Under the pieces are notes generated by a model. That model was not told the origin of the DNA, made no database searches, and saw only the letters and a list, made by a program, of their open reading frames with translations. DNA of 64,000 nt from Planctomycetia bacterium (lineage in GTDB: Bacteria; Planctomycetota; Planctomycetia; Gemmatales; HRBIN36): assembly GCA_016795155.1 (NCBI GenBank), contig JAEUIE010000006.1:1-64000 (forward strand), written 5' to 3'. Every line of letters begins with the position of its first letter. Positions within the stretch are counted from its first letter, which is position 1. This document shows, in pieces, positions 1 to 8,248 of this stretch. A program made the translations under genes and the position numbers.

Positions 1-26
1 GGGGAGGCGGACTAACCTGCCTCCCC
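1..26. repeat. GC-rich inverted repeat (hairpin)
   Basis: Positions 1-8 and 19-26 are perfect 8-base complementary arms, with an additional GG/CC pair possible inside and a short loop. No T-tract follows on the + strand. On the minus strand the sequence after it lies outside the window, so a terminator reading leftward cannot be excluded. The rest of positions 27-228 shows no gene, RNA or repeat that I can recognise. Confidence 0.4.
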
Positions 27-228
27 GCCTGGGTACGCGGCCACCGACGCGTCCATCGTTTTGTGCAAGCCAAACTTGTCCTTACAGCACTCAAACGGCA
101 CGGACAATTAAGGACTTACGTTGCATGACGCAAAAAGCTCTCGCGTTCCGGGCTACCAGTTGCACGAGGGCTTTTCAAGATTTCACCATATTCAGGTCGA
201 GTACGACCAAACGTGGCACCCGTGAGAA

Positions 229-720
229 CTAACCCGCCAGCACGCCATCCAGCGCCTGGTAGCTCATCTCCATTCCCTCCGTCATACCGGTTGACATCGC
301 CGCATCGCGGTCCGCCCTAGAAGCATACTTGATCGAGGTTGTCACGTGCGTGATCCCATTGGTCTCGTTGAACGTGACCGTGATAATCGACGGCTCGCCT
401 CCCATCGATCCAAAGTCGCAGTCGCCCGGGTCGTAGTGTTGCGTATGCACGATCTTCGCATGCAACGCGACCTCCAGCATCTCCCCCATGAACCCAAACT
501 CCTGGCCAGTATCGCTATCTCGCCAGCGCCAGCGATACTTCCCCCCCACCTGCGTCGTCATCTCGCACACGGGCATCGTCCATCCGGGCATAGCCGTCAG
601 CCAACAGCGCATCAACGCAGGATCCGTATACGCCTGCCACACCAGATTGACCGGTGCATCAAAGCATCGTTTCACCAGTACTTCGCGATCTGACGGCGTA
701 CTCACTTCAGCAGGTTTCAT
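229..720 (-). CDS. SRPBCC/AHSA1-family protein
   Basis: About 163 residues. The opening (EVLVKRCFDAPVNLVWQAYTD), the central Trp- and Gly-rich strands (GGKYRWRW) and FGFMGEMLEV are typical of AHSA1-type SRPBCC proteins, which form a helix-grip hydrophobic cavity; the ligand is not known. A longer frame is open upstream, but the start at 720 is favoured by a good ribosome-binding site (AGGAGA) and because its ATG overlaps the TGA of the preceding ArsR gene (ATGA), a translational-coupling arrangement. ArsR plus AHSA1 pairs are a common bacterial two-gene unit in which the regulator controls the pair. No catalytic residues can be named, and the role (stress or small-molecule binding) is inference. 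Confidence 0.85.
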   Translation of the reverse strand: MKPAEVSTPSDREVLVKRCFDAPVNLVWQAYTDPALMRCWLTAMPGWTMPVCEMTTQVGGKYRWRWRDSDTGQEFGFMGEMLEVALHAKIVHTQHYDPGDCDFGSMGGEPSIITVTFNETNGITHVTTSIKYASRADRDAAMSTGMTEGMEMSYQALDGVLAG

Positions 721-1061
721 TTTTTTCTCTCCTGTTTGTCTTGTTGTTTTAACTCTGCCAGCAACGCATCGAGTTGCTTGTAGTTGCCTTCCATGAGTTC
801 CTGCACCTGCTCCAGCCAGTCGGTGACGGCCTTCAGCCGCTCCGGTACCAGTTTGCACGGCCGCAACTGGGCCAGTCGACTACGCGAAATCAGCCCGGCC
901 GATTCCAGCACCTTGAGGTGCGACGAAATCGTGGGCTGCGTCAACGTGAAACGGTCGACCAGTTCTGTGACCGAAGCCTCTCCACCACGGGCCAGATGTA
1001 GCACGATTCCTCGTCGGGTGGGATCCGCCAGGGCGGCAAAAGCTTGGTCAAGTTGATTCAT
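717..1061 (-). CDS. ArsR-family winged-helix transcriptional regulator
   Basis: 114 residues, usual size for ArsR regulators. It shows the DPTRRGIVLHLARG helix and the recognition helix (LTQPTISSHLKVLESAGLI), followed by the wing. The Cys metal site of ArsR/SmtB (ELCVCDL-like) is absent; the equivalent stretch reads ASVTELVDRF, so metal sensing is unlikely. The AHSA1-linked subgroup is usually of this kind. The first gene of a coupled pair with the SRPBCC protein downstream (4-base overlap). No Shine-Dalgarno precedes the ATG. The promoter lies so close that the transcript is probably leaderless, and inverted repeats overlapping the promoter suggest autoregulation. Confidence 0.9.
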   Translation of the reverse strand: MNQLDQAFAALADPTRRGIVLHLARGGEASVTELVDRFTLTQPTISSHLKVLESAGLISRSRLAQLRPCKLVPERLKAVTDWLEQVQELMEGNYKQLDALLAELKQQDKQERKK

Positions 1062-1083
1062 ATAGATAGATTACGGTCTATAT
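1060..1083. promoter_or_regulatory. Inverted repeat over the ArsR start and -10 region
   Basis: Seven-base arms ATATAGA (1060-1066) and TCTATAT (1077-1083) flank the -10 element of the ArsR gene and touch its start codon. A repressor bound here would block the promoter. It could be a half of a composite operator with the neighbouring repeat at 1079-1100. Confidence 0.45.
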
Positions 1084-1096
1084 TGATAGTTGTCAA
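1068..1096 (-). promoter_or_regulatory. Sigma70-type promoter of the ArsR-SRPBCC operon
   Basis: On the minus strand TTGACA (1096-1091), a 17-base spacer and TAATCT (1073-1068) match the housekeeping consensus closely. Only six bases separate the -10 hexamer from the ATG at 1061, so the expected transcription start falls on the A of the ATG. This agrees with the missing Shine-Dalgarno and suggests a leaderless mRNA. Confidence 0.7.
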
Positions 1097-1100
1097 TATA
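1079..1100. promoter_or_regulatory. Perfect inverted repeat, probable ArsR operator
   Basis: TATATTGA (1079-1086) and TCAATATA (1093-1100) are perfect 8-base arms separated by 6 bases. The right arm overlaps the -35 hexamer of the ArsR promoter. Size and symmetry fit a dimeric winged-helix repressor; binding by this ArsR protein is inference. Confidence 0.55.
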
Positions 1101-1143
1101 ATTTCTTTGTCCCAATGCTTAACCTTACCATTTTTGATTGACG

Positions 1144-1662
1144 CTACTTGGATGATGCCGAACGTATGACCACCGATCCTCGGCCCAGGTTGGCGAACGG
1201 CACTTTATTGCAGGCGATGGCCTGGTCGATCAGGCTTGTGACCCCGGGGCGCGTGAGCGTGGATGTGCCCTCCACGAGAATCCAGCGGGCGTTGGCGGAT
1301 CCCTGTAACAGTTTCTCAGGATCGGGCAATTGCCTGCCTTGAGTGAAGTAGAGTTTCAAGCCGTCTGCATCCGCCCGGACTGCAAGAACGCCCTCGTAAC
1401 CCTGCCCGCTTGGCGAAAAGCTGATGACCACGGCACCTTGGTTGCGATATTCGTACACCACTTCATGGGCCGTGGGTAGTCGCTTTCGCAGCGACCGTCG
1501 GATGGCAGTGATGAGTTTGAAATGCGCAGGCGCGTACTGGCCGATCAGTTTAGTCACCTGGGCTTCTGCCGATCGACTCTCTGCCGCAGACTGAGAACTG
1601 GCGGCGACTTTAACTTTGGTTTGAGCGGAATGTCGACTGGATGTTTTTCTCTTCACATTCAT
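1144..1662 (-). CDS. DUF1801 domain protein
   Basis: 172 residues. After a basic, Ser/Ala-rich N-terminal extension of about 35 residues, the body resembles the DUF1801 (YdhG-like, iron-chaperone/frataxin-like fold) family: LIxAIRRSLRKRLP, EVVYEYRNQGAVVISFSP, LYFTQGRQLPDPEKLL and the C-terminal LIDQAIA helix. Biochemical function in this family is not established. Such genes are often found near AHSA1/ArsR pairs, as here. A weak GAGAA precedes the ATG. No signal peptide, so the protein is probably cytoplasmic. Confidence 0.8.
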   Translation of the reverse strand: MNVKRKTSSRHSAQTKVKVAASSQSAAESRSAEAQVTKLIGQYAPAHFKLITAIRRSLRKRLPTAHEVVYEYRNQGAVVISFSPSGQGYEGVLAVRADADGLKLYFTQGRQLPDPEKLLQGSANARWILVEGTSTLTRPGVTSLIDQAIACNKVPFANLGRGSVVIRSASSK

Positions 1663-1780
1663 GATCGTTCTCTGGAATCAGATTTCTACAGTAGTGTTTG
1701 TACCCCGCTGGCCTGGAAAAGTACACGAATTCCAGGTTCGGATTCAATGTTTTGCTTCGAAACGAGTCGTCAGACTGGCA

Positions 1781-1808
1781 TTGTCTGTTTTCGAGACGCG
1801 GTTATAAT
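1781..1808 (+). promoter_or_regulatory. Candidate promoter of the metal-efflux operon
   Basis: TTGTCT (1781-1786), a 16-base spacer and a perfect TATAAT (1803-1808) lie just upstream of the small Cys/His-rich gene. Predicted transcription starts near 1815, a few bases before the ATG at 1824. No other promoter of similar quality is obvious before the RND genes, so it may serve the whole + strand operon. Confidence 0.6.
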
Positions 1809-1823
1809 TTGCCATTGATCGGA

Positions 1824-2243
1824 ATGAAGATGTTTAAGTATTTCATAGCCTGGTATTTGATATTTTCGGCTATTTTGGGGCCGGGATTGTGCTGTTGTAC
1901 TGTCGCAGCAAGGTCACACGATACAAAAGAAGAGACTGCATTAGTCGCAGACGAAGATAGCCACCATTCCTGTTGCCAACAAAACCAGCACGAACCAGGG
2001 CAAAAACAGCCTCATTTACCTGCACCATTTTGCCCATGCAAACAGCATTATTCCTCGACTGCGATGCTACTACCATCATCAGATATTACCCAACACTATT
2101 CACATCCAAGCGAATGGTCACTGGATTATTCTTCACTTACAGGTAATTTTGCATCCTGTAGCATTTCAATCTGCTTGCACCAGAAGTATCTGCATTTCAG
2201 CACAGATAATTTACTTTGCATTTCGAACAACCTGCGCTGTTAG
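1824..2243 (+). CDS. Small secreted Cys/His-rich protein, efflux-linked
   Basis: About 139 residues; a second ATG at 1830 is equally plausible. An N-terminal hydrophobic segment (FIAWYLIFSAILGPGLCCC) looks like a signal peptide or membrane anchor. It is followed by Cys/His clusters (SHHSCCQQNQHE, FCPCKQHY) suited to binding soft metals. The frame is open further upstream, but the promoter TATAAT lies inside that extension, so the later start is chosen. No family is recognised. As first gene of a run with an RND heavy-metal exporter it could be a periplasmic metal buffer or chaperone (inference). A leader-type regulatory ORF is the alternative. Confidence 0.6.
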   Translation: MKMFKYFIAWYLIFSAILGPGLCCCTVAARSHDTKEETALVADEDSHHSCCQQNQHEPGQKQPHLPAPFCPCKQHYSSTAMLLPSSDITQHYSHPSEWSLDYSSLTGNFASCSISICLHQKYLHFSTDNLLCISNNLRC

Positions 2244-2322
2244 TCCATCTCCTTCTGCACAATCCTGCACCTTTTCACGCATGGTTGATGTGATCTAATC
2301 TGTTTGACTACACCATTTTTCA

Positions 2323-2339
2323 AGTTCTTGCTGAGAACT
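2323..2339 (+). promoter_or_regulatory. Hairpin covering the adaptor gene's ribosome-binding site
   Basis: AGTTCT (2323-2328) and AGAACT (2334-2339) form a six-base stem with a five-base loop ending three bases before the ATG at 2343. The only Shine-Dalgarno-like GAGAA (2333-2337) lies in the right arm, so folding would hide it. It may tune translation of the adaptor; the small size makes chance possible. Confidence 0.3.
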
Positions 2340-2342
2340 GTC

Positions 2343-3689
2343 ATGCAATCATTGATGTCAGTATTACGCTGGCTGATTTCTCTTACTGTAATTGCAGGTA
2401 TCCTCATTGGTGGGTGGATCACACGCGATACCTGGAAAAGCTGGATCCTTCGAGAACAAGCTGGCCAAAAGGCACCGGAAGAAGCACACGACGATCACGC
2501 CAGTCCAGATCGGCTGAAGCTCAGTAATCAGGCAAAAGCCAACCTGCAGCTAAAAACGGCTGCTCTGCAACTGACCACTTACTGGCGAACCACGCAGATG
2601 CCCGGCACCATCATTGAACGGCCTGGCCTCAGCAATCGAGGCATCTCAACTACGCTTGCTGGTATTGTGACCAAAATTCAAGTGTTGCCCGGCCAGTTAG
2701 TGCGCCCCGGCGATGAACTTTTTCACTTAAGGCTTGTCAGCGATTATCTGCAAAACACCCAGGCACAACTCTATAAGACCTCCCGCGATCTTCAGATCAA
2801 TGCTGATGAGCAGCAGCGGTTGAAAGGCGTTTCTGACAGTCAATCGCTATTCAAAGGCAAGCTGCTCGATCTGGGTTACGAAGAACGAAGATTGCTGGCA
2901 GCACTGGATACTTATCGTCAGGACCTGCTGACGCGTGGCCTGACGCTGGAAGACATTAACCAGGTTATCGCCGGTAAGTTTCTTTCTGAATTTGTTGTGC
3001 GTGTGCCCCGCAAGGAGAATGACGACAAACTGATTTATGAAATGGAAGAATTGAAAGTACAACTGGGTGAACTTGTTCAAGCCGGTCAAGTACTGGGCTA
3101 TCTTGCCAACCACCAGGCTTTGGATGTCGAAGGCAAAGCATTTGAACAGGAATCAGCTCTTCTCCACCGTGCTGCCCGCGAGAATTGGCCGATTCAAATG
3201 GTGCTGCTGGAAAATGCTTCCGAATGGCCAGCTACTCCCACGACACTTTCAATACGCTTTATCGCGAACCATGTTGATGCAGCCACACGCATGCTTTCCT
3301 TCTATCTACCAGTTGAGAACCCCCTGCGGGAGATCAGGGAAGCTGGCGGCGCTATTCGTCGCGTCTGGCGGTATCGCCCCGGTCAGCGAGTCAGACTAGG
3401 CGTTCCCATTGAGAAACATGATCAAGTATTCGTCATTCCTCGCGAAGCGGTAGTTCATGAAGGGCCGGAAGCTTATGTCTTCAGGCAAAATGGAAACCTG
3501 CTGGAACGGAAGCCGGTTTATGTCCGCTACCTTGATCAGGATCATGCAGTGCTCGCCAACGATGGCAGTGTTACTGCAGGAAATATCATCGCCATGAATG
3601 CCGCTGTGCAATTGAACCGCGCCTTGAAAGCACAGGCTGAAGGCGATTCTGGTGGCCATGGCCACGACCATCATGGTCATTCCCACTAG
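2343..3689 (+). CDS. RND efflux periplasmic adaptor (CusB/CzcB-like)
   Basis: About 448 residues from the ATG at 2343; an in-frame TTG at 2304 would add 13. The N-terminal membrane segment (LISLTVIAGILIGGWI) anchors the protein in the inner membrane. Next come a barrel-sandwich lipoyl half (STTLAGIVTKIQVLPGQLVRPGDELFHL), an alpha-helical hairpin, the second lipoyl half (LGELVQAGQVLGYLA) and beta-barrel/MP domains with RPGQRVRLGVPI and VFVIPREAVV. These are hallmarks of membrane-fusion adaptors linking an RND pump to a TolC channel. A His/Asp cluster follows the membrane segment, and the last 15 residues are a His/Gly-rich metal-binding tail. The RND gene follows after six bases, so cotranscription is near certain. 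Metal substrate (Cu, Zn, Co, Ag) is not determinable. Confidence 0.9.
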   Translation: MQSLMSVLRWLISLTVIAGILIGGWITRDTWKSWILREQAGQKAPEEAHDDHASPDRLKLSNQAKANLQLKTAALQLTTYWRTTQMPGTIIERPGLSNRGISTTLAGIVTKIQVLPGQLVRPGDELFHLRLVSDYLQNTQAQLYKTSRDLQINADEQQRLKGVSDSQSLFKGKLLDLGYEERRLLAALDTYRQDLLTRGLTLEDINQVIAGKFLSEFVVRVPRKENDDKLIYEMEELKVQLGELVQAGQVLGYLANHQALDVEGKAFEQESALLHRAARENWPIQMVLLENASEWPATPTTLSIRFIANHVDAATRMLSFYLPVENPLREIREAGGAIRRVWRYRPGQRVRLGVPIEKHDQVFVIPREAVVHEGPEAYVFRQNGNLLERKPVYVRYLDQDHAVLANDGSVTAGNIIAMNAAVQLNRALKAQAEGDSGGHGHDHHGHSH

Positions 3690-3695
3690 GAGAAC

Positions 3696-6600
3696 ATGAC
3701 CGTGAATGCACTGATACGGTTTGCATTGAAATATCGCCTGCTGATCGTTTTCCTCAGCCTGGCTGCCTTTCTCTACGGCAGTTATGTGACAGCGACTCTA
3801 CCTATTGATGTTTTCCCCGATCTGGACCGACCTCGTGTCACCATCATGACAGAAGCGCCGGGTCTTGCTCCGGAAGAAGTAGAAACGCTGATCAGCTTTC
3901 CTCTCGAATCCGCCTTGCTGGGTGCAACTGGTGTTCAGGCTGTTCGCAGTCAATCTGCGATGGGACTATCTGTCGTATATGCCGAGTTCGACTGGAACAC
4001 CAATATCTATCTGGCCCGACAGACGGTTCAGGAGCGCCTCAGCACTGCTGCTGATTCTCTGCCTGTCGGCATCAAACCGCAAATGTCCCCCATCAGTTCC
4101 ATCATGGGACAGATCATGCATCTTGGACTGGTGAGGCGAAACGACCAGACCGATGTTAAGCAATCCATGGAATTGCGAAGCATTGCAGATTGGATCATAC
4201 GACCACGACTACTGAAGATTCCGGGTGTGGCTCAGGTGGTCGTTATGGGTGGCGGGCGCAAACAGTATCAGATTTTGATCGATCCACAATTAATGGTAGA
4301 GCAGTCTGTCACACTGAAGGAAATTGAAGAAGCGGTTCGTAACAACAATCTGAATGCCAGTGGTGGATACCTCATCAATTCAGAAGGAGAACAAAGCATT
4401 CGGGTACTAGGGCGACTCGGACCTCAGCCTGAACGCGTCATCGACGAACTGAGTAGCATTCCCATCAGATTTGCAGGCGGACGTTCCGTTCAAATTCGGC
4501 ATGTCGCCAAAATAGTGGAAGCACCGCAACTCAAGCGCGGTGATGCCAGTGTTAATGGAAAAGACGCCGTTATTTTGACGATAACCAAGCAGCCCCATGT
4601 TGATACGCGACGATTGACCGATGAGATTAAATCTGCGTTGAAAGATCTGGAACCCAGCCTCTCCAAAAGCATCGAAATTAATACAGGCCTTTTTCAGTTG
4701 AAGACTTTCATCGATACAGGCATTTACAATGTAGCGGAAGCGCTGGTGATTGGAGCCGGCCTGGTACTGATCATTCTCTTTCTTTTCCTGCTCAACGTTC
4801 GAACCACATTCATTTCTCTGACTGCCATACCATTGTCTCTGGTCATGACCGGTCTGTCGTTCAAACTCATCAGCTGGCTGACAGGCACGCCGTTAAGCAT
4901 CAACGTCATGACACTGGGGGGAATCGCTGTTGCTCTGGGTGAGTTGGTGGATGATTCCATTGTCGATGTCGAGAACATTTTCAGACGCTTAAAGGAGAAT
5001 TCGAGTCTCGAACAACCAAGACCCGTTTTGAAAGTGATTTACGAGGCAAGCGTGGAAATCAGAAGCGCCATCGTTTACGGAACAGCCATGGTGATTATGG
5101 TCTTTATTCCCTTGTTTGCGTTATCAGGAATTGAAGGCAGGCTGTTCACCCCGTTAGGTGTTGCCTACATCGTATCTATTTTATCATCACTGATTGTTTC
5201 ACTAACTGTTACACCCGTTCTATCGTATTACCTGCTCAGCAGGACCAAATCCACTCATCGGGAACATGATAGCCCTTTGTTGCGATTGCTGAAATGGCTT
5301 GCTGGTTATGTCATTCGCTTCAGCATGCGATTGGCAGGCACCTTACTCATCGTGACATGGATACTGGTAGGCTTTTCAGCCTACATCCTTACACATCTAG
5401 GAGCTGATTTCCTGCCACCGTTTGACGAAGGCAGTGTGCAAGTCAATCTCTCCCTGCCGCCAGGTTCCTCACTGCAGGATTCCACCAGTATTGGCAAAGT
5501 TGCTGATGCGATGTTTCGAAAGATGCAGAAGTCAGCATCTCAACCCGATGGTCCCATTGTCAGCTTTACTCGCAGAACCGGTCGTGCTGAGTTGGACGAG
5601 CATGCAGAACCAGTCAGCAGTACTGAGTACATTCTGACCATGAATCAGCATGTGCATCAACAACGAGAGGAGTTGATCAAAAGCATTCTGGACGATTTAA
5701 AAGACGGCTTGCCTGGAGTGCAGGTCGAGGTGGAACAACCTCTCGCACATTTGATCAGTCACATGCTTTCAGGAGTTACTGCTCAAATTGCCATCAAAGT
5801 GTATGGCGATGATCTCGACGAACTTCGGCGACTTGCCGAGAGAATCAAAGCAGGCATCAGTGACGTACCAGGAGTGTCATCACTGGCTATCGAAGCCCAG
5901 AAGCAAATCAATGAAGTTCATATTCGGTTGAAACCGGAACAACTAACTTATTATGGACTTGATCGAGCCACGGTCGCTGAGTTCATCAGCACAGCTCTTC
6001 GAGGTGAAGCCTTAAGCCAGGTGCTGGAAGGGCAACGACGATTTGACATCGTAGTCTGGATGGAAGAAGCAATCCGCAACCAGCCAGAGAATATCGGCAA
6101 ACTGCGAATGGAATTGCCAGGTGGTCGTGGGCAAGTGCCTCTCTACGAACTAGCAGTGATTGAGGCTGGTGCCGGACCAAACACCATTAACCGTGAGAAT
6201 GCCAGAAGGCGAATTGTCATACGGAGCAATGCCCTGGGCCGAGATCTGGCAGGTGTTGTGAATGATATTCGTGAACGAATAACGGTTCTGCAAGCCGGCA
6301 GTAACTGGCCTGCAGGATATTTTGTCGAGTATGCAGGGCAATTTGAAAGCCAGCAGCGAGCCACTCAGTTAATCGCAGTGTTAGCAGGTGTAAGCCTGGT
6401 TGGCATGTTCCTGGTTCTGTACATGTTGTACCCATCAGCTCGTGTAGTACTGCAAATTCTCAATGCTCTGCCCGCGGCATTTATTGGTGGAGTGATCGCC
6501 TTGGCGCTCACTGGCCAGACACTGACCGTAGCCAGCCTGGTAGGTTTTATTTCTCTGGGCGGAATCGCTGCACGGAATGGCATTTTGCTGGTATCACATT

Positions 6601-6944
6601 ACTTCCATTTGATGAAATATGAGAAGGAATCTTTCTCGGAAGCGATGATCCTGCGAGGCAGCCTGGAAAGACTTGCACCGGTATTGATGACCGCATTGAC
6701 TGCTGGTATAGGCCTGTTGCCATTGGTAGTAGAAGGACAAAAGCCAGGACGGGAGATTCTATACCCTGTTGCAACGGTCATTCTGGGCGGATTGATCACT
6801 TCCACACTCTGCGAATATCTGTTACACCCCGGATTGTTCTTGCGTTTCAGTGGCAAAGACGCTGAACGCATTGCTCATGAGATGGAATCGGAATTGGATA
6901 AGCATGTTCAAGCTACGAAAGGAGACGATCATGCCGTTACTTAA
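3696..6944 (+). CDS. CusA/CzcA-family heavy-metal RND efflux pump
   Basis: 1082 residues, normal length for HME-RND transporters. TM1 is followed by the family motif LPIDVFPDLDRPRVTI, two large periplasmic loops, and the TM4 region GELVDDSIVDVENIFRRL near residue 413, containing the acidic residues of the proton relay characteristic of HME-RND proteins. The porter-domain stretch VQVNLSLPPGSSL and C-terminal membrane block (GFISLGGIAARNGILLVSHY) are also typical. It works as a proton-driven trimer in the inner membrane, extruding metal ions through the adaptor and TolC partner. AGGAGA lies just before the ATG. Its 3' end overlaps the lipoprotein start by 14 bases. Whether it exports monovalent (Cu/Ag) or divalent (Co/Zn/Cd/Ni) ions cannot be settled here. 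Confidence 0.93.
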   Translation: MTVNALIRFALKYRLLIVFLSLAAFLYGSYVTATLPIDVFPDLDRPRVTIMTEAPGLAPEEVETLISFPLESALLGATGVQAVRSQSAMGLSVVYAEFDWNTNIYLARQTVQERLSTAADSLPVGIKPQMSPISSIMGQIMHLGLVRRNDQTDVKQSMELRSIADWIIRPRLLKIPGVAQVVVMGGGRKQYQILIDPQLMVEQSVTLKEIEEAVRNNNLNASGGYLINSEGEQSIRVLGRLGPQPERVIDELSSIPIRFAGGRSVQIRHVAKIVEAPQLKRGDASVNGKDAVILTITKQPHVDTRRLTDEIKSALKDLEPSLSKSIEINTGLFQLKTFIDTGIYNVAEALVIGAGLVLIILFLFLLNVRTTFISLTAIPLSLVMTGLSFKLISWLTGTPLSINVMTLGGIAVALGELVDDSIVDVENIFRRLKENSSLEQPRPVLKVIYEASVEIRSAIVYGTAMVIMVFIPLFALSGIEGRLFTPLGVAYIVSILSSLIVSLTVTPVLSYYLLSRTKSTHREHDSPLLRLLKWLAGYVIRFSMRLAGTLLIVTWILVGFSAYILTHLGADFLPPFDEGSVQVNLSLPPGSSLQDSTSIGKVADAMFRKMQKSASQPDGPIVSFTRRTGRAELDEHAEPVSSTEYILTMNQHVHQQREELIKSILDDLKDGLPGVQVEVEQPLAHLISHMLSGVTAQIAIKVYGDDLDELRRLAERIKAGISDVPGVSSLAIEAQKQINEVHIRLKPEQLTYYGLDRATVAEFISTALRGEALSQVLEGQRRFDIVVWMEEAIRNQPENIGKLRMELPGGRGQVPLYELAVIEAGAGPNTINRENARRRIVIRSNALGRDLAGVVNDIRERITVLQAGSNWPAGYFVEYAGQFESQQRATQLIAVLAGVSLVGMFLVLYMLYPSARVVLQILNALPAAFIGGVIALALTGQTLTVASLVGFISLGGIAARNGILLVSHYFHLMKYEKESFSEAMILRGSLERLAPVLMTALTAGIGLLPLVVEGQKPGREILYPVATVILGGLITSTLCEYLLHPGLFLRFSGKDAERIAHEMESELDKHVQATKGDDHAVT

Positions 6945-8178
6945 ATACACTTTCAGATGCGCGGCCTTGGTAGCAGCATTCATTCTGCCTGTTGGTTGCC
7001 AGAAGTCTGAACAGGCTTCGAAACCTGCCTCGGCAGCCAAGACCAAAGACAAACATGATCACGACCATGATCATCCTGAAGAAGGACCACACGGTGGCAG
7101 CCTGGTGGAATGGGGTGAGCATGAGTTTCATGCTGAGTTCACGGTAGATCACAAAACCAAAACTGCAGTGATCTATGTGCTCGATACCTCAGCGAAAAAG
7201 GCACCCAAGGTAGAGCCAGCAAAGATCACCAAGGTCATGCTGACCATTACCAGTGTTACCCCACCGGTATCACTTGAATTGAAACATGATCCGGCCAGGA
7301 CAGATGCCAAAGGCATTGCCTTCGTCGGAACGCATGATGTTCTCGGCAAAGATGCGGAACTCAAAGGCAATGTCAGCGGCACAGTGGATGGACTTCATTA
7401 CACGGGTGATTTTGAAGACAAACACGATCATGAACACGATAAGAAGAAAACAGGACATTTACTTGAACAACATCCCGGTGGCGTGCATGTAGCATTTGCA
7501 CAAGGCAGATACTACGCAGAAGCCATCATGCATAAGGGCGGTTCCGTTCATTTGTTTCTGTTCGGAAAAGACCTCAGCAAAATAGTAGAAACAGAATCTC
7601 ATCAGATTACTGCTTATGTCCGAAAAATTGGCGATAAGGAATTCACGACATTTGAATTGAAACCCGATCCGCTGGCAAGCGACACTAAAGGATACACCTC
7701 CCGCTTCGCTGGAGACATACCCACTGAATTAGTCAATCAGGAACTGGAAGTTACAATACCGGCGCTTAAGCTGGGAAACGAGCGTTATCATCTTGCGTTT
7801 CAAACTACCATTAAACCTCATGAAGGAGATAGTCACGCTAAGGATGCAACCATGCCCGCTGGGCAGGATGACATGGCAGAAGAACGCAAACTCTATCTGA
7901 CTGCTGCCGGTGTCTACACTTCAGAAGATATCAAGGCAAATGGCAATACGATAGGTTCTGAAAAGTTCAAAAACTTCAAGGCAAACCATGACATTAGACC
8001 TAAACCCGGTGACAAGATCTGCCCGGTCACACTTACCAAGGCCAATCCTGATTGCACGTGGATCATCGCGGGAAAGAAGTATGAATTCTGCTGCCCACCC
8101 TGCGTCGATGAATTCGTCAAATTAGCCAAGGAAGAACCGAATGCGGTAAAACCACCCGAAGAGTATGTCAAACGTTGA
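6931..8178 (+). CDS. Metal-binding lipoprotein with two His-rich modules and YHS-like tail
   Basis: About 415 residues; start chosen because of AGGAG before the ATG at 6931, inside the end of the RND gene. A signal peptide ends in LPVGC, a slightly atypical lipobox (Pro at -3). Two similar modules follow: each has a His/Asp-rich run (near residues 41 and 165), then an HGG/HPGG turn and a beta region (EHEFHAEF... and GRYYAEAI...). This looks like an internal duplication. The C-terminus (residues about 363-405) contains CPVT...CTW...YEFCCPPCVDEF, the layout of a YHS/TRASH heavy-metal-binding finger. Sitting between RND pump and TolC genes, it most likely binds the exported metal in the periplasm or at the outer membrane (inference). 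Confidence 0.75.
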   Translation: MPLLKYTFRCAALVAAFILPVGCQKSEQASKPASAAKTKDKHDHDHDHPEEGPHGGSLVEWGEHEFHAEFTVDHKTKTAVIYVLDTSAKKAPKVEPAKITKVMLTITSVTPPVSLELKHDPARTDAKGIAFVGTHDVLGKDAELKGNVSGTVDGLHYTGDFEDKHDHEHDKKKTGHLLEQHPGGVHVAFAQGRYYAEAIMHKGGSVHLFLFGKDLSKIVETESHQITAYVRKIGDKEFTTFELKPDPLASDTKGYTSRFAGDIPTELVNQELEVTIPALKLGNERYHLAFQTTIKPHEGDSHAKDATMPAGQDDMAEERKLYLTAAGVYTSEDIKANGNTIGSEKFKNFKANHDIRPKPGDKICPVTLTKANPDCTWIIAGKKYEFCCPPCVDEFVKLAKEEPNAVKPPEEYVKR

Positions 8179-8248
8179 AACCTGTACGGGTGATGTTTCA
8201 AATGAAGCATATTCTCCCTGAACGTCGATAAAGATGCGGGGGAGCAGC

